The position numbers and the translations under genes are program-made. Positions 1 to 12,153 of a stretch of 27,232 nt of DNA are shown one piece after another. How positions within the stretch are numbered: the stretch's first letter is position 1; the number at the start of each line of letters is the position of its first letter. The notes under the pieces were generated by a model. It did no database searches and was not told the DNA's origin. It saw only the letters and a program-made list of their open reading frames with translations. Origin of the DNA: Didymodactylos carnosus (taxonomy: Eukaryota > Rotifera > Eurotatoria > Philodinida > Philodinidae); NCBI GenBank assembly GCA_905250885.1, contig CAJNOQ010001962.1:1-27232 (forward strand). Reading direction: 5' to 3'.

Positions 1-101
1 ACTTAAAACCGTTTTCAAAGCTTATTTTTTCTTTCCATCCACTTTTCTTCACAAGGTACAGTGGCTCTACTGAGAAACTGCTAAAATCCTGACTTTTTCG
101 A
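1..101. repeat. Left arm of a 101-bp perfect inverted repeat
   Basis: Positions 1-101 are the exact reverse complement of 2316-2416; pairing fails at 102 versus 2315. The window begins inside or at the edge of this arm, so the repeat may extend further left. The two arms enclose the last exon of the ANKUB1-like gene. They could be termini of a non-autonomous element, two solo copies of one repeat, or the product of an inverted duplication. No coding potential is seen in the arm. Confidence 0.9.
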
Positions 102-572
102 AAAAAGTTAGCTTAAAAAATGATCTACGGGTCGCATTTTTCTCTATCTATATATATGTTGAACTTAACGACCTTTCGAAAATTAATGAAGATATTATGA
201 ATACATCAGTTTATAGAGAATAGAACGAGCTTTCTAATTATGCGTTCATTTCTTTATATGCTCCTACAGAGAAAAGCGGGATATCGGACTTTCATTAAAA
301 AGCACTTTCCTTAAAAAAAAGTTCATTAAAATTTTAGTTCAGCAGCATTTTGATCCTACTCATATTTCCTACATTGAGATTAAAGACAAATATGATCATT
401 TCAAATTTAAACTTGCAGATAGGATAAGTTAGAATCCTTAGGATAGTTTATATATGGTTATACCTTTCCAGCTTTACTTCCCAACCCATTTTCGTTCGTT
501 CTTTTAGTATAATATAATTTAATTTAAAGAAGCCTTTGTAAAAGAAAAGGTGAATCACCGTTTTAAGACATT
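102..572. other. AT-rich 3' flank of the ANKUB1-like gene
   Basis: This stretch lies downstream of the ANKUB1-like stop codon on the minus strand, between that stop and the left inverted-repeat arm. It is AT-rich with stops in all frames and holds no second gene that I can support. It probably contains the 3' untranslated region, but I could not settle on a polyadenylation signal. Confidence 0.5.
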
Positions 573-3500
573 TTATGCAATCTTAACTGCAAATTGTCTC
601 GAGGTAGCTATAGGTAAAAATTTATTTCCGAACAATGAATTCATTTTCGCATTGCTTGATGCAGCGATTGAGGTCGTTTTTGCTCCAGAAGTTCCCGATG
701 GCTGATTAGTAATCTCGTTATCATCATCTTCATCTATATGACTGAACAATGTCTCATTTGCTCGTCGAATTCGTCGTTTTACTTTATGTCTTACCATTTC
801 CTTACTTATTTCAACTTGTTTAAGCCACGATTTTCGTTTGAAGTAAGCAGCTTCTTTCAAACACGTGATAGCTGTGTCACGCGCTGTAGCGCTCGAGTAA
901 CGTTGATACGGCTGAACAGTTGAACGATGAATTTCAACATCTAAACGAGATTTAATCGGACGTTGACGTGTACCAGTCGAATGGTCGGATAATGGAATGT
1001 AATTGTCGACATCTAAGAGTAGATCTTGTTCATTATCGTCGATTTTACTGTCACTGCCCGTCATCTTCGTTGTCTGTGAGCTAATTTGAGTGGTAATTTC
1101 AGATTCTTCATGATCGGCGGTGAGAAATCTTGATTTCTTTTCCTCTTGTCTATTGGAAATAAGACGTTGTTTGGATTCTAATTTGGTTTTCAGAGCGGCT
1201 TTCGATGCAGCCAGTGTATAAGCATTCGCAGCAGACATTAATCGTGTTGGTTCATCATCTAAGAGAGGTTGTTGAGTATCGATATCGCTATTAGTTTGAA
1301 CAACAGCTTGTATTTTGTGTGAGATGGATGATGTAGGTGATAGTGATGGCGGTTTATGATCGGTTATGACAGGAAATGTTGATAGAAGATGTTTGAATGG
1401 ATCTGGTGGCGGTTGTCTGATTGTACTTAGACTATGACGTTTTTTACCTTCGCTTGCACCTGGTTTGATAGTCGAATAGACGGACATTGTTGTGGCTGGT
1501 TTTCGGTATGGCTCACGATGAGTAGTATCTGAATTAATACAAATTACAAATACAACACAATCTGTTTTATCAATTTCGTTGAGAAAAGAAATCTGAAAGT
1601 CTTCTAATTCAATCATTTTTTTTAAGACATATTTTAGATTTATAACAGCAAGCCATCACTATAAATTATTTTATTTCAACAAAAAATAAAATAAAGTAAA
1701 ATAGTTTTCTTTTTTTATTTATTGTCCGACGTAATAAGACATATTTATAAATTCAAAATATATCTTATTAAAATTATTGACTCTTTCACACTCGAATTAT
1801 GCAATCATTTTTTAAAATAAAAATTCTCTTAGTTTGTTATAATAAATTCAATAGTAATAAAACGTTTAACTAATTGTATGGATCTTTTATGAATGAAAAT
1901 AGCGCTCCGACTAAATATCAATTTAAAGAAAATATATTCTCTAGAAATAGGTTAGCTAAATGTTGCTGTCGAAGATTAGAGTTGTGCAGAAGTACAATCT
2001 TTATATCCGTATCCGATGAAGACTCGACAGCTTTGTATAGTGTACATCTAGAGTATTCCACAAAATTATGATTACGTTTGAATTTTGGGAATTGTATGAA
2101 TCCGTGACCTGGAATATTTGTGTGAGTACGGCACTTTGATAATACTGATTAATCACAAAGCTTCAGTATAATCAACTAAACAGTTCTTTTAACAGATTTT
2201 CCTCTTAAATGTATGTCCTTCTTAAATAATAAAGGCAGTCATTTTATTTCTAAACCAAAATTGATCTGAGACTGTTACTAAACATTCTTCCTTCTCAAGT
2301 TATAAGGTTTTCAACTCGAAAAAGTCAGGATTTTAGCAGTTTCTCAGTAGAGCCACTGTACCTTGTGAAGAAAAGTGGATGGAAAGAAAAAATAAGCTTT
2401 GAAAACGGTTTTAAGTAGATCTAGTATGAATTTCTGCTCGATCAAATGAATTGTTGGAGAAGTTGTAATGTGTCATGCAGAGAAATCGGGTTTTGTAAAA
2501 ATTTCCTTAATAATTGCAACTGGAGGCTTGCGACAAAACAATATGCACTTAAGTTGACCATCGGTGCTGAAAATATCAAGTTATTAAATTTTAACTCAGG
2601 TATCAGCTCTGAGCTTAGTTCTAATCATTTCGCAGGAAAGAACAAACTGATCGTATGACCTTACAATCGGTCTCGTTTAGTAAGCAATGAAAAAACTCGC
2701 ATGAAATTTTATATCACAGATAGTCAAAGTCTCAGCTTTTCTTAACTTGGATAAAAGAAGAGTTATAGCCGTACGGCAGCCTCTATGACTGCTTTAGGGC
2801 GTCATAAATATTTCAAGTCAGAGATTTATGTACTTCACATCGATCAGCTAATGAATTATGCGCAAAAGTCGTGACTAAAATGAACTTAAAATACGAGGTC
2901 ATATGTTTTACTATAAAGAAAAGCTTTTTAACTCACCTTCTTTTCCTTTTGTCGCCTGACCTTGTGTTACAGTTGATGTTGTTAGGTGAGTAATAGTTGA
3001 TGGGTCCGTTGTTACAGAACTAACGACTGTGCTTGCCTTCTCATCAGTGTCCTTATTGTTCGTGTTTACCTTTTTCGCTGATTTTCTTGTTGCTAAATGT
3101 TTCAGTGCATTTGATAGCTGTATTGCAGATTCATTGATTGTTGCGGGTAATAATGTCAATTTTTGATTACTCATAACTTGCCAGTCTCTACTTTGCTGCT
3201 GTAAAAATTCGGACGATGATGAAAGACCTTCAAGAGGCGGTTGAACCACCGTCGATTTGTTAGTGTTTACTTTCGAAGTTTTATCTTGATCGATTTTTGA
3301 TGTATATGGCATTTGTCGTTTTGATGTTGCGAATCGTCGTTGATCCGTGATTGTTGGTGCCAGATTCCCTTTACGATGTTTATCTTCTACACCAAACTGT
3401 TTCATGTACGTTTTCTTTTGCAAATATTTTTCTTTTTCGTAAATATCTTTGCCAAAATATCGGTCAATGTAATCGATACCACCACTATGCTTTGCTGAAT

Positions 3501-5177
3501 TTGGCTTTTGTTGCAAATATTGCTCTTGAACACCGTCAAACGTGTTATTATATCCGTCGATTAACACTTTATATCCGAGTAAACCGGTCTTAGGATAAAT
3601 ACGTTTTGATAGCGGGTTTGAATAAAAATTTCCACCATTCTTTTTCCATGCTGATTCACGAGCACGTTCGTACCATCTACAATACAAAAAAAGAAAACGT
3701 ATTTTATTTGATAGTAAGCGTCAAGTGACTCAAATGCCGATTGATGCAAAAAACTAAGACACCCTAAAAATATCACCATCATTAATAAAAAGAACATTTA
3801 TGTCTTACTTAATAATTTTGCAGTACAATGGCAATGATATCAGAACATGATGTTGTGAATGATGTGTTACTACACTAACTGATGTCGATGATCCAAGCGC
3901 TGCTTGTACATGCTCCCCGTTTGAATTTAACGGTATTCTCAGATTGAATTGCTTATCATCGAGGTAAAAGTAGATTTCACTGTAACGTTGACGTTCGTCT
4001 TTCACTTTCGATTGACTTGACAGAGTCAACGCTAAACGATAAGGTAAATAATCATTGATTGGATGTCGAACTTGTGTGCACAGAATATTATGACGCACAA
4101 ATAGATCAACAATTTTCACATGTGCACGTTCAATGGCAATATGAAATGGACATTTTTGAATTTCTGGGAGAATCTTATCGGTTAATACCGAACTCCATTG
4201 ACGACTGGGATGTTCACCAACAGGTCGATCACTACGGGCACCCATTTGCATTGCACTGGTGGCTAATTCCATATGACCTAAATCAAAAAAAATAAAATAA
4301 TATCTGTGGTTGGAGGTCAAGACAAATTTACCATAAAATGCTGCAATGTGTAGTGCAATTTGGAGTTGATATTGTCTGGTCAAATCGTCCTGTGCATATG
4401 TATCATGGAAACCCTTTAGACAATTTGTCAAAAACTTTTCGAATCCTTTCCAGACTTTGAGATACACTCGTCCATTCAATTTAATATCGTAACTAATTAA
4501 TTTCATATGATCATAATATCGTACACGGCCATCTCGACTTTCCAAACAGAATGTGCTCAGTGGTAAACCGAGTGTATCACTCAGTTTCTTTCGAATTGTT
4601 CCAATCGTTGTTTCCAAAGTTAATGTAGAATCAAATATTTTTATCGTTTGTTGATTAAATGCGCAGTAAATATAGAGGTCAGCTGCTTTCTGTTCACGAT
4701 AAAGACACCGAATAATGGCACCTGAGGGTATTCCCAAATCACCCACGGCCCATTTGGGTTTCAAATCACTACCATTATAATTGAGAACGATCGATGTTTC
4801 AGAAGGTCCTGAACCTTGTGCCGTCAAATGAAATTCATGCTGAACTTGTTTGATGATGTCTTGAACGCGAACAGTGTCTGTAACGTCGATTTGTCGAATA
4901 GATTTCGTTGGTGGATAATAGATGAAATAGCGCATCTCGTCTTCAATCGGACGAGGAGGCCGATGAAGGGGCTTATCCTAAAGAAATGAAAGAATATAAT
5001 GCAGTGTGTGATGAAAGTTACTCTTACACGTACATCGTTTGTTGATTCGATATATGTTATTTGCAGATTACTTATCTGAATATTTAGATTTTTGCACACT
5101 TCTAAGATATTCTCCTCGGATAGTCGAACATCTTCGACAAATGTCACACTCCGTCCGTAAAATAATATTTGCCACAT
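573..5177 (-). CDS. ANKUB1: ANKUB1-like protein (ubiquitin-fold and ankyrin repeats), 5 exons, 986 aa
   Basis: Exons on the minus strand are 5177-5028, 4977-4332, 4277-3809, 3676-2937 and 1528-573. All introns are GT-AG, phases run 0, 1, 2, 1, and the total is 2961 nt including TAA. Residues 65-148 form a ubiquitin-like segment beginning MRYFIYYPPTKS, which matches the start of vertebrate ANKUB1. A second one follows at about 149-236 (LYIYCAF to YLKVWKGF). Ankyrin-type helices are at about 245-345 (ALHIAAFYGHMELA, HIAIERAHVKIVDLF). The rest is Ser/Thr/Lys/Gln-rich and probably disordered. The family's molecular role is little known. The first exon adds 64 residues before the canonical Met, so translation could instead start at 4935. 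The protein is longer than vertebrate ANKUB1 (about 540 aa as I recall), mostly through the C-terminal region. Identity is firm; the outer exons are less certain than exons 2-3. Confidence 0.85.
1529..2936 (-). other. Long last intron of the ANKUB1-like gene (1408 nt)
   Basis: The other introns of this gene are 50-130 nt. This one is 1408 nt, has a GTGAGT donor at the 2936 end and ends in TCAG at 1529-1530, and keeps phase 1. It contains the right arm of the 101-bp inverted repeat. Short open frames inside it (for example 1874-2071 and 2446-2658, plus strand) show no recognisable protein. Confidence 0.7.
2316..2416. repeat. Right arm of the 101-bp perfect inverted repeat
   Basis: This is the exact reverse complement of positions 1-101 and lies within the last intron of the ANKUB1-like gene. 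The spacing between the arms is 2.2 kb and includes the whole last exon. Perfect identity over 101 bp in otherwise unconstrained sequence implies a recent origin or ongoing homogenisation. Confidence 0.9.
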
Positions 5178-5511
5178 TTTTTGATGAAAAACGATTGTTA
5201 TTATGACTTATTATAATTTTTATTCTTACACCCCTGCTATGCTATTTTTTTAATCAAAATTTTGTGTGTTCTGTCAATTTTCAAGTGTAGCTTTAATAAG
5301 AAAAGTAATGATTTGATAGTATTTTTGGTTGATGTTTGACGACAGAACACATTATTACATAGGAATTAAATATAGAAACAGTTTGTTTACAATGTCCTGT
5401 TTTGATTATTCCCCAAGTGCAATTATTCTTCATTAATCAGCGTAAAAAAGAGAGTAATAAACTAGATGCAACATGTAAAGAAATTCTTTTCGATATAAAA
5501 GCCAAGGGGGT
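5178..5511. other. Upstream flank of the ANKUB1-like gene, no gene seen
   Basis: AT-rich sequence upstream of the first ANKUB1-like Met. It should contain the promoter and any 5' untranslated region. No clear trans-splice acceptor is seen just before this Met, unlike the oxidoreductase and NDUFA12 genes. No open frame of note. Confidence 0.4.
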
Positions 5512-6191
5512 ATTCTTGTTTTGTCGACACTAATTTCTTGCTCGATTCGTCGACACTTTTTTTATCCTGATTCATCGACACTACGGTTTTAATCAATTAA
5601 ACTTGATTCTTGTTTCGTGGACACTTTTTTTTATCCATTATAAAACATGGAATTCTAGTTGCAATTATAAAATATATACTACAATTTTAAATTTGAAAAA
5701 AAGTTCAACGTTTTAAAATTCAATAAAAAAGAATCAACCAACCATTCTTTCTATCAAAACTAATAGTGTACATAAAACAGTTGTAGTTGGTAATAAAAAA
5801 TGTATAAATATACCAAAATAATCATACATATAATATAGCCTTGAAAAAATTTGTACAAAGTAAAATAGTTTACGCCATGTAAGAAAGTCTATGTTAATCG
5901 TAATTATCGTTTACATTATTTAGAAGATAGATATAAACAAAATAATATAAATTTAAATGATTTTTTGTGTAAGGTATCAAAAACAATAGGTGTTAAAAAG
6001 TTTTAATCTTTTTGTCAAATGTTTTTCAAGACTATATTGTATGCATGATCATTCTGAAATAAAAAACTTTATAATTGAAACTAGAATTTCATGTTTTATA
6101 ACGGATAAAAAACAAGAATCAAGCTTAATTGATTAAAACCATAGTGTCGACGAAACAACAATAATTTAATTACTGTCAGCGAAACAAGAAT
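5512..6191. mobile_element. Non-autonomous inverted-repeat (fold-back/MITE-like) element, about 680 bp
   Basis: The left arm (5512-5670) and right arm (6069-6191) are imperfect inverted copies. Matching blocks include ATTCTTGTTT at both ends, a GTCGACACTA block, GGTTTTAATCAATTAA, and TTATAAAACATG followed by ATTCTAGTT. The left arm also carries three or four degenerate direct copies of a TCGTCGACACT motif, which makes it longer than the right arm. The core (5671-6068) is extremely AT-rich and non-coding. There is no transposase, and no target-site duplication is obvious at the ends I chose. The superfamily cannot be assigned. Confidence 0.7.
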
Positions 6192-8682
6192 GGATCAACG
6201 CCAACTATGTAACATTTTTTTATCAAAATATCTCAGTGGTATAATGCTATAATCTAAATTTACTAATTAAAAGATTAATAATCAGTTATTTCTCTAAACT
6301 CGATCTTAATTTAAAATATCCTTGTGCTATATGACTATCTAATTCAATCTGAGAAAGAATACTATTCAAAAATATGAAATTAAAACGAAATTAAATTAAC
6401 AGAGTTGATGTACTGCACCTAAAGACTCGATTCTCTATCAACTGTATCACTTTGAAAGAAGTACTATCCATTTCAAAAGACAAGATGATTGAAAATTTTT
6501 CGAAAACGTTTTATAGAACGATCTGCTGTTTTCGACATTTTCTAAACCAGATCATCTACACATTGAGGAAAAACATACTTTTTTTACTGTGCCATTCAAA
6601 TAACATAAAACGTGGTATAACATAAAACGTGGTATTTCCTACCAAATAGGTTTTTACAAAGCCTTTTAGTTCTTATTTCATATAATAATGTAAAAAAAAC
6701 AGATATTGTCTCTAGATTCGATAACCTGTGCCTTTAGTTATTTCCGAGATTATCTAGACGTACTCATATCCGATTCGAACACTTCCAAGAAACTCAACAG
6801 AACGTGGCAGATGGATAGATATCATAGATATATATACTCGGTCATATCGATGACATTTTTTACTAGGAGCACAAGTAAATACAAAGTAAAATTTTAATTT
6901 CTCTGAACAGAAATATTCAACCCTCTTCTATTCTGAAATGGATAATAGATAGAACAAAATTTTCTCACCATCAAATTTCTTTCATAGTTGTGGCATGATA
7001 CCGAAAGAAAAGTATACTAAGAAGTCGTCAAAAGTAATCAGAGCCGTATCGATGACGATCATCGTGATTTTCAGGGTTTTTTCGGCTCAGCTAAGACGTT
7101 GCGCTTTCTATCACTTACATCACTTGATCAAAACTTGAACAAGGTTCTTTTTTCATTTTTTCGCTTTTATTCTTCTATCGTTCAAACGCTAAAAGCACAA
7201 TTAAAAAACCTTCTATTTCTTTTAATGTCTCTGATTTAGCTCTGATTAAGTTATATTGTGAGATTATTGAATCCTATCTTCAGAACCTATAGATGATTTT
7301 ATTTAATGAAAAATAGCAGACTACATATTCATAGCAAAACTGATATCCTCTCTATTAGATTTAAAAACTTTCAGAGTTTTGATCATTATTTTAACTGTTC
7401 AAATTTGTTTTTATTCCACAAAGTCAAAATAATAGGTTAAATAACGTCAAATAAACCTAGGCTGTTGTCTACTTTATTATAAGAGGGAATCTAAACTAGA
7501 AGCTGACCTTCTATCACCAAAAACATAAAAAAGTTCAAGAAATATATCGCGTCTCTTACTTTCTTTTTCGAATTATTCAATCAGCATGAGTATAGCAAGC
7601 AACAGCAGCGAGCTTATTAAAATAGAAAATTGATTATTGTGTGAATGCAATGAGCAAGAAAAATCTCTATTGTACTTAATTTGTTTTTATCAAAATTTCT
7701 TTTGTTATTGTGATAATAGGTAGCATGATGACTGATTATTATAGAGGTGTTGCACTGCATTAGACGAAGAAAGAATTGTTTCTTGATTAACACTCGAATA
7801 TAGCCTAATGCACATACAATTGCGTTAATACATAAGAAGCCCTTTCAGTCATAAATAGAGAGAAAAGTGTGAAGAGATGTTATTATATTCTTCTCAGGTA
7901 TGTAATTTATATATGTAACCGGTTTAACGCTTTAAAAGAAGAAAAATAATAATGTAGAGAGAAAAGCGAATGCATTGTTTGAACTATAAATTATCGGGCA
8001 GAGAAAAGAGAGAGCACTCTTAATAGGAAATACTTAGATGATGCGTGTGAATAAAAAAAAATAATAAAGATAACTTTCACTTACCAAACAAAAACACACT
8101 TTTCTAAAAGATATTCGTATTTCGTTGCATTCTACCTAACATTTGTAGGCGTTGTTTTGAAGAAAAATAGAACATATCTTATTCCATTAAATTCATTAAA
8201 TCTACGCAGAATTCTATCGTTAAACTTACTTAAGATTATGTATTGTAGTATAGTGAAGGGTGTTTCAGTGAAAAAAGTTAGATGATATGGATTGTTCACC
8301 ACACTGAATCTCGCAGTAATATTTTCTTTTACTAACAATTTCAAAACCTTAGTGAAAATCTCCTTTTTGATAAAATTATTGAGCAATTTTCATGCAAAAC
8401 TGAAAAGTCATAACTCACTCAGAACCCATTCAACATATCTCACAGTTTAGTTGCTTTCCTTGTTGATAACTTGGAAATGAGATCAACTCGTACAAAACCT
8501 CTAAAACATTGCAGAACTTTCTTAAAAACTTCTAAGGTACTCATCGCTTGTTTTTGCATTATGAACTATACGATCATTAAAAAAAACTAAATTAGAATAT
8601 GTTTGGAACTTCTGATGTATTTTGAACCGATTTTGAGTGAATTATGCATTTTCAGCTTTACACGAAAATAGCTCAATTATTT
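6192..8682. other. AT-rich intergenic DNA, no gene recognised
   Basis: About 2.5 kb with only short open frames on both strands (for example 6706-6897 plus, 8132-8386 minus), none resembling a known protein or showing intron-compatible extension. A 17-bp perfect tandem duplication is at 6601-6634. Otherwise I see nothing defined here. Confidence 0.5.
6601..6634. repeat. 17-bp perfect tandem duplication
   Basis: The unit TAACATAAAACGTGGTA occurs twice in a row. It is probably a replication-slippage product with no further significance. Confidence 0.85.
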
Positions 8683-8772
8683 CAGGTGTTCGTCTTTGGC
8701 CAAGTACTTTCGAGATGGACGAAAATCCTCTGGTATTTTCGCTGAGAGTACTTGGCCAAAGACGAACACCTG
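8683..8772. repeat. 26-bp perfect hairpin with 38-bp loop
   Basis: Positions 8683-8708 (CAGGTGTTCGTC then TTTGGCCAAGTACT) are the exact reverse complement of 8747-8772, with a 38-bp spacer. Each arm also contains the small palindrome TTGGCCAA. A second, shorter pair (GAGTACATGC at about 8792, GCATGTACTC at about 8847) follows. It could be the remains of a small fold-back element or a structured RNA; no evidence decides. Confidence 0.85.
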
Positions 8773-9915
8773 TTTTTCTAACAGCCCGCGTCGAGTACAT
8801 GCGAAATATATGTCATTTCACGTCCTATAATCCCGCAGAATGGTACAGCATGTACTCAAACTTTGAAAAACGAGGAAAATCGGTTTTAAAAACTCTTATT
8901 TTCTACCATTAAACATTTTCTGTTCCCAATGCGAACTACTTCACCGGATAGAACGTGAAAAGGCGCGTTGAATGCATACCTTGTTGTCTTTTGTTGATAT
9001 GATTTTATAGGGGAAAAGTGATTTACAAAAAAGATCTACTTTTCGGTAAAAACGAGATTTTTAGATAGTCCTGAGAACGTGGTTAATATTTCGGAACTTT
9101 TTGTCCGCTAATGATTTTGTAGCTCTGCACATATAGAAGCTTATCTGACGATACCAGCTCATGAAAGTGTTTCGCTAAAAAATGGTAAAAATGCCCACAA
9201 ATAGACAGTTCTGCTGGGAAACGGGATTTCCACAGGTCTAGAAGGCCACCGTACCGTTATTTTAAAATCTTTTAAACATGATATTCGCCATCAGAAGGCC
9301 GAGTTGTACTAGTTCTGTTACTCTCGAACAATTCGGACAAAGTCGATGTAAATGTGGTACGCTGTCGAAAGAACAGTCCTGGTGCGAAAAGATATGAAAA
9401 ACCATGTACGTCACCTTTTTTACTGACGGTTAATAAACTCTTAAAAAAGACTTAGTAGAGAGTATGAGTGGATTTACCATTATGAGTGAATTGGGACACT
9501 TCTGAACTCTCGAAAAAGTAGATCGGCTATAACCGATAATCCATGTTTTCAATTCTTTCTAGTCTCCAAAATGAAAAATCCCGTCGTTCATGTACTTATA
9601 GGAAAAACTGTATTACGCACCAACAATAATAGATGCATATCTGGAACTTGCATAGTTTTGTAGACGGGAGTTCGCTGGTACAAATCCAGTTGTTAGGCTT
9701 TAAAATCGATTATTTCTTCACGCACTGACGATAGTAACAGTCAAACAGAGCACGAATCAATTGAACTTCATATCCGATTAGATATTGAAGTCAAATGTAT
9801 TATCTAAAAAGATACAGAAAAAAAACTCGGATATCCGAGTTTTTATATTCTCAAAAAACAAATATCTCATAATCAATCTGATATGTGGAAGCATTCCTGT
9901 CACAAACGTAGCCGT
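8773..9915. other. Intergenic DNA of somewhat higher GC, no gene recognised
   Basis: The base composition is less AT-rich than the flanks. An open frame at 8637-8912 (plus) spans the hairpin but has no recognisable domain, so it is probably fortuitous. The texture suggests old repeat or gene relics, which I cannot identify. Confidence 0.35.
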
Positions 9916-10031
9916 TAGTTTAAAGAGTGCCTAAAAGATGGTAAATGTTTTGGTATCATGTCAACTTATATATTAGTAGAATAGTTTAAAGAGTGCCTAA
10001 AAGATGGTAAATGTTTTGGTATCATGTCAAC
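9916..10031. repeat. 50-bp direct repeat, two copies with 16-bp spacer
   Basis: Positions 9916-9965 and 9982-10031 are identical (TAGTTTAAAGAGTGCC to GGTATCATGTCAAC), giving a 66-bp period. The intervening 16 bp is AT-rich and unrelated. This is a recent local duplication. Confidence 0.9.
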
Positions 10032-12153
10032 ATAACAATGGACTGAGACGAGTATTGCCTAGAAAATTGACTTCCAATAGAATCAATACTTTTCGATGTA
10101 ATTTAAGCTGTTTTTTTTCATGATTGGCAAAAGAAAAGTTATACCAGTACGGAATTCATACCACATAGACAACTTTTTATTTCTGAAAAAAAATATACTC
10201 TTTTTTTTTGAAAATCACAGTTTAGTCTCAAAAACCGGTAAAGATCATTGTATCTCAGTATTTTCGTATGTTTAGCTTAACTTTTATTCGAAATCAACGG
10301 TAGATTCGTAATCAGCGTCAAAAACTGAGTCCAGCTAAGAAGAGTCAATCATTCTATTAATACTTCAATTTTTGACGTAACCTAGACTTCCCTTCACAAT
10401 AAACTAGAAAGCATTTTTACGACGGAAATGAAAACAAAAGCCCATTCATGTCAAAAAGAAGATTTTCAAAAATGGAAAATATTATCTAAAATCTGGATTA
10501 TCGAGTGTGCTGAATACGAAAAAGAAATTTTCGGCGATTCTGTAACAACTTTATTTTGTTCTCCACGTTGATATGCGTGCTCAGAAGATTGATAGTTACC
10601 GAGAAGAGTAAGATCAAATGTCATAAAGTTGTCATGATTTCATCTTTTTTTATTAATAAATACATGATATATACAACTGCGAGAAGTATAGTATAATCGC
10701 TGTATGGAATATATTTTATATAGGAAAGGGTTCAGATAGTTTAGTGGTCAACATTGGTATAAAAGAAGGATCAAATTGTCAGAAAAATAGAAAGCTATGT
10801 TTCACTTACCGTTTTCATATTATTCTTATTCTTTACTTCATGTATCAAAATAATTTCTATGCAGTGATAAATGACTGCTGATGATTGATTAATAATACGA
10901 TTGCTTATCACATTTGATTCTTCACAATCGGCATCGTATCCTGTATCGAACATGATCTTGTTGAAGAATAAGTTTATGATCGATGAATATTTGAGAAGAA
11001 AAAAAAAAACGAGAAGATATAAAAATACAACTAAGTCATTTTTATAGTACTTCAGTGTTTTTTTCGATGTTAAATATTTGTGGTCACAGTTAATTTTATT
11101 ATTTTAATAAAAAACATCGAATTCTTACAAATATTATGAAAACTATTTATTGAATCCTCATAAAGACTATACTATCAACAATCAACATAAAATACAACTT
11201 ACAATCATCAGTTTCGTTAATCGAAGAAAAATTCAATACATTGATAAGGTTAAACTTTGTACTTCTAGATTGTACTAGATGCTTGTACAAAAGATCCGTA
11301 TAATTTAATAAATTATACCAATTTCTAGATTACATCAGTTCCCCATCGAGCTTTGTTCATTTTCTTGTAAAAACCTATGGTAAAAAATCTATAATGAATA
11401 ATAGTTTTATCTGTTTGATGCACAAACGATTATACGATGTTATTTGGTACGACGTCAGGGACATGGATTTGCAACAGCAAACGCATGGTCACCAGCAAAC
11501 TGTCTATAATTTCATCAGCTATCAGAGGTGGGATTGATTCGACCTCAATCCATACCGAATCGGGAACGGTTCGGATTGATTGGATTTTCTGTATTTTCAT
11601 CGTTGTTTTCAACATTGTAGCCAAAATACAAACAAACTTTTTGTGATTGATAAAAAGCGAATGGATCTCCATTCCTTGTATTCTCACAAACACAGATTTA
11701 TGTTGTGTTTATATTACGATTAGGTTATTGATGATCAAAAATAAAGCTCTTCTTCAGTATTGAACGATGTTATCTGATGAAAGGTAGATTTCTGTGCATC
11801 TGTAACATGTTTCATCACTCTCGAACTTAACGTTTAATTTTAAGCAAAAACTTAAACGTAGCAGTTGTGACGTAACCGTTATCGTGCCCTGTTCAATAAT
11901 GAATACCTAAAAATTATCCAAAAACATAGTTGATCAATCAAACCACGATCTAGAGACATTGTTGAAATTAAAGATGTATGAGCATTCTGTAGTCAAATAC
12001 CTTTTGGGACATCAACTATATTAGTGACAATGCAGAGTATCTCTAATCCTAATAGACTAGATATACAACGTTTAAATTAGTTGTAGATAAATGTTGATAT
12101 ATAATATTCGCTTCAGAGAAGAGACTGATTTACTCCACTAACTATGGGACGAC
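10032..12153. other. AT-rich intergenic DNA, no gene recognised
   Basis: Two overlapping open frames on opposite strands at 11430-11693 stand out because the sequence there is less AT-rich. The minus-strand reading (ending in LLLQIHVPDVVPNN) is slightly protein-like but matches nothing I recognise. The rest is stop-dense on both strands. Confidence 0.35.

Noticed and set aside
738..923. Plus-strand open frame opposite the ANKUB1-like last exon
   Set aside because: It is the antisense shadow of a coding exon.
8637..8912. 91-residue open frame on the plus strand
   Set aside because: It runs through both arms of a perfect hairpin and shows no protein family features, so it is more likely fortuitous.
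11430..11693. Overlapping open frames on both strands in a less AT-rich patch
   Set aside because: No recognisable domain, no splice-compatible extension on either side, and opposite-strand openness is what a local base-composition shift gives.
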